Assembly: GCF_023278565.1 (NCBI RefSeq) | Contig: NC_064676.1 | Coordinates: forward strand, 7,068,001-7,132,000 | DNA length: 64,000 nt | From: Colletotrichum lupini | Lineage: Eukaryota > Ascomycota > Sordariomycetes > Glomerellales > Glomerellaceae | Reading direction: 5' to 3' | Part shown: one piece after another, positions 59,339 to 64,000 of the stretch | How the letters are laid out: each line of letters starts with the position of its first letter | Position numbering within the stretch: the stretch's first letter is position 1 | Notes under the pieces: generated by a model | What the model was told of the DNA's origin: nothing | The model's input: the letters and a program-made list of their open reading frames with translations, nothing else | Databases searched by the model: none | Position numbers and translations under genes: made by a program

Positions 59339-60491
59339 AAAATACTGAGTTGGTTTTTGTCCTAAAGAGTCGAGGGACTTGCATATAGATAAGATTATGT
59401 CTTTTGAGAGGAGCGATACATACAACAAGTGTCACTGAACACTCTAATGTAATTAATGTCTGTAATTATATGAAATTCATGACGAAAACCTTTCACGTTG
59501 TATAACAAACCCTATAGACGTTATTGAGGGACTGTTGTTAATTGCATACCTTTATCGTCGCTCCGACTTACCTCAAACCCTACGACGAGGAACTGAGTGG
59601 AACGGAGTGGAACGGAGTGGAACGGAGTGGAACGGAGTGGAACGGCAAACTCCAGCCGTGGGATTGACCCCCTGCCCTAAAGAGTGGATGGATTTCGGGC
59701 ATAGTTGCCGAGTCGAAACCCACTGGCGTGATCGCCTCATCCGATCAACTGACAGATGTGGACTCTGATTGTCATTTTTGTGGGTTGATCTCGGCAAACC
59801 TGTACAGTGTAACCGTTCAGTCAGTGACCGAATGCGCCATGCCGAAGATCTTAATTACCAATAATTGATAGAAGACCTATTGTATCTATGCTTAGTCTCT
59901 TCTTCCTTCAAAGCCAATCACCTACCTCGAGTAGTTAAGCCATAACACAAACTGCAACCACCTTCAACTCAGGTCAAGAAACCTGAGGTATCACTACTTG
60001 CCTGCGCCAATATGCCTGTCAGCAACAATCAAGCAGGCTAGGACGGGCTCAGGCTTGGGTTCGCCGCAACGCATGTAGAACCTCAGTTGGAGAACACCAC
60101 TTCCTGAGTAGACCCTGTCATCTTGTTGGACAAGGTGCATCTGGTCTCCCCATTGGCAACACCCAACGAATGGCTCTCGGCGAACTTGCTGCACATGGTA
60201 ACTATGTTCTACGCTAAGCCGGGATCACTTCCATGTTCTGCATCTCATGCCTCCATATCTCGTTCTCCCAACAGCAGCACCTCCGAATGTCCGATGCGTT
60301 GATGCGGCGTAGCAAACCGGTACTTATGTCCTACTTAAGAACTCATCTACGAACGCGAATATTCACCTTGGACTCTTTCGTTGCCCTCATCGTCTCAGTT
60401 AGCATTACCAGCTCACCAGTGGCGATTGGTAAAGGCACTGCATCTTATTTATTATCCGTTGCCACCAATACTCCCCGTACCAAGGGTCAAG
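59339..60491. other. Intergenic region with a small tandem repeat
   Basis: No gene. It contains a 10 bp tandem repeat (59591-59645) and the promoter of the FAD oxidoreductase at 60492. The frame of that gene is open back to 60381 without a conserved sequence. Confidence 0.5.
59591..59645. repeat. 10 bp tandem repeat (AACGGAGTGG)n
   Basis: Five units of AACGGAGTGG, the first with a T for a G, followed by a partial unit AACGG. It lies about 250 bp after the GMC stop codon and 850 bp before the next gene. Confidence 0.9.
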
Positions 60492-61964
60492 ATGTCATCG
60501 TTCATCGGAGTCGCTCTTGGCGCTCTGTCATTGGTGTCAGCAGCAATCATACCCACGGGTAACAAGACAACTATCATCGAGAGAGATGTTGTGATTCTAG
60601 GCGGAGGTGCTTCTGGAGCTCACGCAGCCGTAAGACTCCGCGAAGACTATAACAAGACAATTGTCGTCGTGGAAAAACAGAACCGCATTGTAAGTGCGAA
60701 TCAACTGGATCTGAAAAGAGTGAAGAGCCTAATGCCCACTCAGGGCGGTCACGTCGCAACCTTCACAGACCCCGAAACTGGAAATCCATATGACTTTGGT
60801 GTAAACTCATATACGGATTACGGCGGCGCCCGCGATTTCTTCGCCCGCTTCAATATCCCTGTGCAGACTCCAGTCAGACAGGTATTGACGACCACGTATG
60901 CCGACTTCAGCACAGGAAAGACAACCAACTACTCCTTACCGGCTTCCGCGGACGCTACAGCTGCCCTGAAGGCTTATCTCGAGCAGTGTGAGAAGTACGA
61001 ATCGTACATTCTTCCCTCCTATGCAAACTTCCCAAACACAACCGTTGGTGTTCCTGAAGACCTCACCCTCAAGTTCTCCGACTTCGTCAAGAAGCACAAC
61101 CTTCAGGCGGCTGTTCCTCGCATCTTTCAGACCACCGGTCTTGGTCTGGGCAATATCGCCGACCAGACAACTTTGTACGTCATGCAGGGCTTCGGCGCAC
61201 CCATCACTCGGTCATTCCTGGGCACGGTTGGTTCCTTCGTGCCTGTATCCAGGCGAAACCAAGACATTTACGATGCCATTGCAGACCTCCTCGGCGACGA
61301 TGTCCTCTACTCGTCCACAGCTATCAAGACCTCCCGTACCGAGGATGGCGTGGAGGTTCTTGTTTGTGGCCCCGACAACAAGCAGACACTGATCAGGACC
61401 AAGAAGCTTCTTGTCTCTTTTGAGCCTACAATTGCCAATTTTGACGGCATAGATATCAGCGACGAGGAGGCGGCTGTCTTCTCGAAGTGGGAATGGACTA
61501 CCGTCCACGCCGGCATCGTTTCCCACCCTTCCTTGCCCATCAGCTACTCCCTCACGAACAATGTTCCCACAAACTGGATCTCCCTTCCTAAGACTCCCTT
61601 CGTTGGGCGCTTCGATTACCTCGGCGGCAACAACTTCCGCGTGCTGATCACCGGCTCCTCCAATTACGATAGCACTCAGGCACAAGCTCTAGTCAGAAAG
61701 TCCCTCAAGTTGCTAGCTGACGCTGGTACGATCCCGAGCCTCGGTACCGAGCAGCTCAATGTGAAAGCCTGGGCTAACCACGGTGCCGTGAGCCTGCGTG
61801 TGCCTGGCGCTGAGCTGGCAGCTGGACATATCACTGAGCAATACGCTCTTCAGGGTCGTAGAAGCACATACTACACGGGAGCTGCATGGTCTGCGCAGTT
61901 CACCACCATCTTGTGGGAGTACAACAACCAGTATCTCCTACCAAAGCTGCTGGCAGAGTTTTGA
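60492..61964 (+). CDS. Secreted FAD-dependent oxidoreductase, beta-cyclopiazonate dehydrogenase-like group
   Basis: Exons 60492-60689 and 60744-61964 give 472 residues. The 54 nt intron (GTAAGT..CTCAG) is a multiple of three and has no stop, so an unspliced reading inserts 18 foreign residues into the FAD motif between VEKQNRI and GGHVATF. A signal peptide covers about residues 1-18 (MSSFIGVALGALSLVSAA). The Rossmann motif DVVILGGGASG is at 32-42, the adenine-ribose Glu and GGH follow at 61-69, and the C-terminus is WSAQFTTILWEYNNQYLLP. The flavin amine-oxidase-type fold and this length match a fungal group that is often named after beta-cyclopiazonate dehydrogenase. Most members have unknown substrates and no cyclopiazonate core genes are near, so the name does not imply toxin production. 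Confidence 0.85.
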   Translation: MSSFIGVALGALSLVSAAIIPTGNKTTIIERDVVILGGGASGAHAAVRLREDYNKTIVVVEKQNRIVSANQLDLKRVKSLMPTQGGHVATFTDPETGNPYDFGVNSYTDYGGARDFFARFNIPVQTPVRQVLTTTYADFSTGKTTNYSLPASADATAALKAYLEQCEKYESYILPSYANFPNTTVGVPEDLTLKFSDFVKKHNLQAAVPRIFQTTGLGLGNIADQTTLYVMQGFGAPITRSFLGTVGSFVPVSRRNQDIYDAIADLLGDDVLYSSTAIKTSRTEDGVEVLVCGPDNKQTLIRTKKLLVSFEPTIANFDGIDISDEEAAVFSKWEWTTVHAGIVSHPSLPISYSLTNNVPTNWISLPKTPFVGRFDYLGGNNFRVLITGSSNYDSTQAQALVRKSLKLLADAGTIPSLGTEQLNVKAWANHGAVSLRVPGAELAAGHITEQYALQGRRSTYYTGAAWSAQFTTILWEYNNQYLLPKLLAEF

Positions 61965-62828
61965 AAGGTCATGATGTCGCTTTGAAGGCTGTTGATGAGG
62001 AACATGCAGCTACCTTAGACCAGAACATGATGGATAATATCATTATCAAGAAGGGCCAAGGTCGAAGTGACAACACTTAAGTGTTTATTCCATCTCGCTA
62101 TCCAGAAAGTCAACATAGAGCAGGCAGTGCAAACTTCAGAGCTGGGTGGCAACAGAATCTCTTCGGTGCTGCAGATGTCCATGATCTCGTCACGGCAACA
62201 GAGTGGACTCAATAACGAATCGGTGGGAGTGTTTGCACGCCTCAAACTGAACCGCGGAGTCCGCCAATCTAGCAAGCCCGCAATGCCCGGAATCTCGCCA
62301 CTTTCTACAGCCCACCTGCCATCTGATGTGGAATCTGCTAAATTTCTTAGGTCGGAGACGTGCTTCAACGGGATCGCATCCCGGGAATCCCTGAAGTGAC
62401 TGCAAGGAACGAGCCCCAGCTGCAGTGCATCGGGCTGGGGCCTCACTCCACCCGCTCACAAGGGCCCCTGTTCCAGGATCTTGTCAACAAAAGCGCCATT
62501 TTCGGCCGAAGAATAACAGGATATCATCCCATCGGAACGCGATCGCAAGAATGGCTCCATGGTAGCAGCTTTTGTCTCATCCGTCGGACCGCACTCGGAC
62601 ATTGTCAGGTCATGAGTGTGTATGTTAGACTTCAAGGCTGGCCTGGAAATAATCACGAGTGAAGTGCCTTTGGCGAACCATTGAGAACTTGGTGCGGAGA
62701 GGGAGGTCAGCTCACGTATGCGGCATGGCACATACATGCGTACGTGTTGTTCCACTGCATATGCAATCAGATACTGAAATGTCTATGAGTCATCTTTCTC
62801 GTATGCCGCTCATGAACGGTTGGAAATG
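61965..62828. other. Convergent intergenic region
   Basis: No supportable gene. Overlapping open frames at 62015-62446 and 62456-62755 (minus) and 62067-62399 (plus) show no motif. Confidence 0.5.
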
Positions 62829-64000
62829 CTAGTCAAGATGTTCAGATCTCCTGGCAAGCTCAGTAGTCTTGATGATCCCATGCAAGTTGCTCGACTGGAC
62901 TTGTATCGCAGTTTCTTCTTCTATGCGCAAGGCCTTACTTCGATCATACTCGCTGAGCATTATGCCTGCTGGAGGTTGCATGGTCTGCAGTCTGATTTCA
63001 TCCGTTTGTGTGCCATATCGTGTATCCAAGGCCCATTCATCGAGTTCGTACTGATCGCTTCTGGTTGTCCCGTCAGTACGGCTGCGGAAGGTGTCGTACT
63101 CGAGCGTCCTCGGTCCAGTGCCTGTCTGTTGCGACCGCTTGCCACATGCGTCTGGAATATGCTGATTATATGCTGATAGGTTGAGCAACTTGTTGACAAG
63201 AGGTTTCAAAGCCGGTGCGCATGCCGCGATGATACCGACCTGCAACTGTAGGCTAGGTGCGAAAGAATTATTAGTTTCAAGCCACCGAGCATTCTGTAAT
63301 TGTACCTACAAGCCCCAGAATTGGATACTTCTGTTGAAAGTTTTATCAGGGTCGCTGTCGTTGTTGAGCTGGTATACTGCTTTGACTATGCCCATCGCGA
63401 CAGCACTTGGGATTTCATTAGTCACGGGAGTCGAGCAATCATGACTTTGAATCATTCGATACTCACAAGTAACCTAAGCTCAAGATTCCAATTGCGTAGA
63501 GACGAAGTCTGCGCTTCATCTGCAAGTTCCATATGACTGGCACAGGTAGGGTGGCTAGAATTACGTCGGTGAAGATGTTGAATCCTGAAAGTGCGTGAGC
63601 GATATCACCATGGCACCGAGGCCATGAGACACAGGAACCCAACTTACCTGTGTTTATTATACCAAACAGATTAATGTTATTGCCATCTTTACACTTTGGA
63701 GGTGGTGTCGTGCTCCTGTCCCAAAATCCTGACATGGGTTTGCAGTGAAGGAAGAACGGAAACATGCCGCCAATCGAGTAGAACAAGACAAGAGCTTATT
63801 CGGACCGTCAATACTTGTCGGAAGAGGCCGACGAGTGTGATTTACCTACCAATAGTTGACCACAACGCCCACTTGTACCATCCAGTCTTGCTCAGACGCA
63901 AGAGACTAAGGGCGATAGAGACCTTAAGAAACATGAGAGCGCCGGCGGCGGAGATGATCGCTTGCCAAAAGGCGACGTAGTTGAACACGATGTAGTCATA
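62829..64000 (-). CDS. PTH11-like/fungal rhodopsin-domain integral membrane protein (5' end beyond window)
   Basis: Minus-strand exons 64000-63850 (open to the edge), 63794-63648, 63584-63467, 63405-63310 and 63252-62829. Introns are 55, 63, 61 and 57 nt, all GT..AG and in consistent phase. The visible 311 residues hold the late helices of the fungal rhodopsin-like (SAD family) domain: LMFLKVSIALSLLRL, CKPMSGFWD, NIFTDVILATLPVPVIWNLQ, LGYFAVAMGIVKAVYQL, and FLQLQVGIIAACAPALKPLV. A long hydrophilic tail of about 110 residues follows. Members of this family are plasma-membrane proteins, some of which act as G-protein-coupled receptors in surface sensing and infection. An N-terminal CFEM domain, if present, would lie outside the window. 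The ligand is unknown. Confidence 0.85.

Noticed and set aside
57845..59428. 527-codon open frame on the minus strand
   Set aside because: It is antisense to the GMC oxidoreductase and produced by the strong C-ending codon bias of that gene. It has Val/Leu/Gly-rich filler composition and no domain.
1..64000. A complete secondary-metabolite cluster
   Set aside because: A P450, an MFS transporter and two flavoenzymes are present but far apart, and no PKS, NRPS, terpene cyclase or prenyltransferase is seen.

Overview
The window is nuclear DNA of a filamentous ascomycete (Pezizomycotina). The evidence is short introns of 51-117 nt with GT..AG ends and CTAAC/CTGAC-type branch points, ATG starts in a fungal context, fungal families (AA9, GH74, PTH11-like rhodopsin domain, LYC1, GMC oxidoreductase, NSS and Dal5-type transporters), and long AT-rich blocks with almost no CpA or TpG but retained CpG, which is the mark of repeat-induced point mutation (RIP). 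The gene set suits a plant-associated fungus, probably a Sordariomycete. The species cannot be read from the sequence.

Layout. 1-7.1 kb: the end of a cytochrome P450, an aconitase X-type dehydratase with one apparent frameshift, a membrane-anchored fucose-lectin-like protein and a small zinc-finger-like gene on the minus strand. 7.1-9.7 kb has no gene I can support. 9.7-28.5 kb is a transposon-damaged block. Two copies of one Ty1/copia LTR element (10410-17444 plus strand, 21021-27540 minus strand) lie tail to tail around an intact MFS transporter. The left copy sits inside an SGNH esterase gene. The right copy sits inside a gene for a Cys-rich single-pass membrane protein.

30.5-47 kb is ordinary gene-sparse euchromatin: a small Cys-rich secreted protein, a royal-jelly-type secreted protein, an NSS transporter, an AtuA/DUF1446 protein, a hemerythrin-like protein, a His/Arg-rich glycine-zipper protein, an AA9 polysaccharide monooxygenase and a LYC1-like acetyltransferase. 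47.3-54.6 kb: a GH74 xyloglucanase gene split by a 4.9 kb RIP-degraded DNA element with 33 bp terminal inverted repeats. 57.4-64 kb: a secreted GMC oxidoreductase, a secreted FAD oxidoreductase related to the beta-cyclopiazonate dehydrogenase group, and a PTH11-like membrane protein running off the right edge.

Common thread: all three transposon insertions lie in protein-coding exons. In each case, removing the element and one 5 bp target duplication gives a coding length divisible by three (231, 330 and 764 residues). Two of the three broken genes encode likely plant-polysaccharide enzymes. The SGNH remnant carries RIP-type changes outside the element, including in-frame TAG codons and loss of the catalytic His, while the other two remnants are nearly clean.
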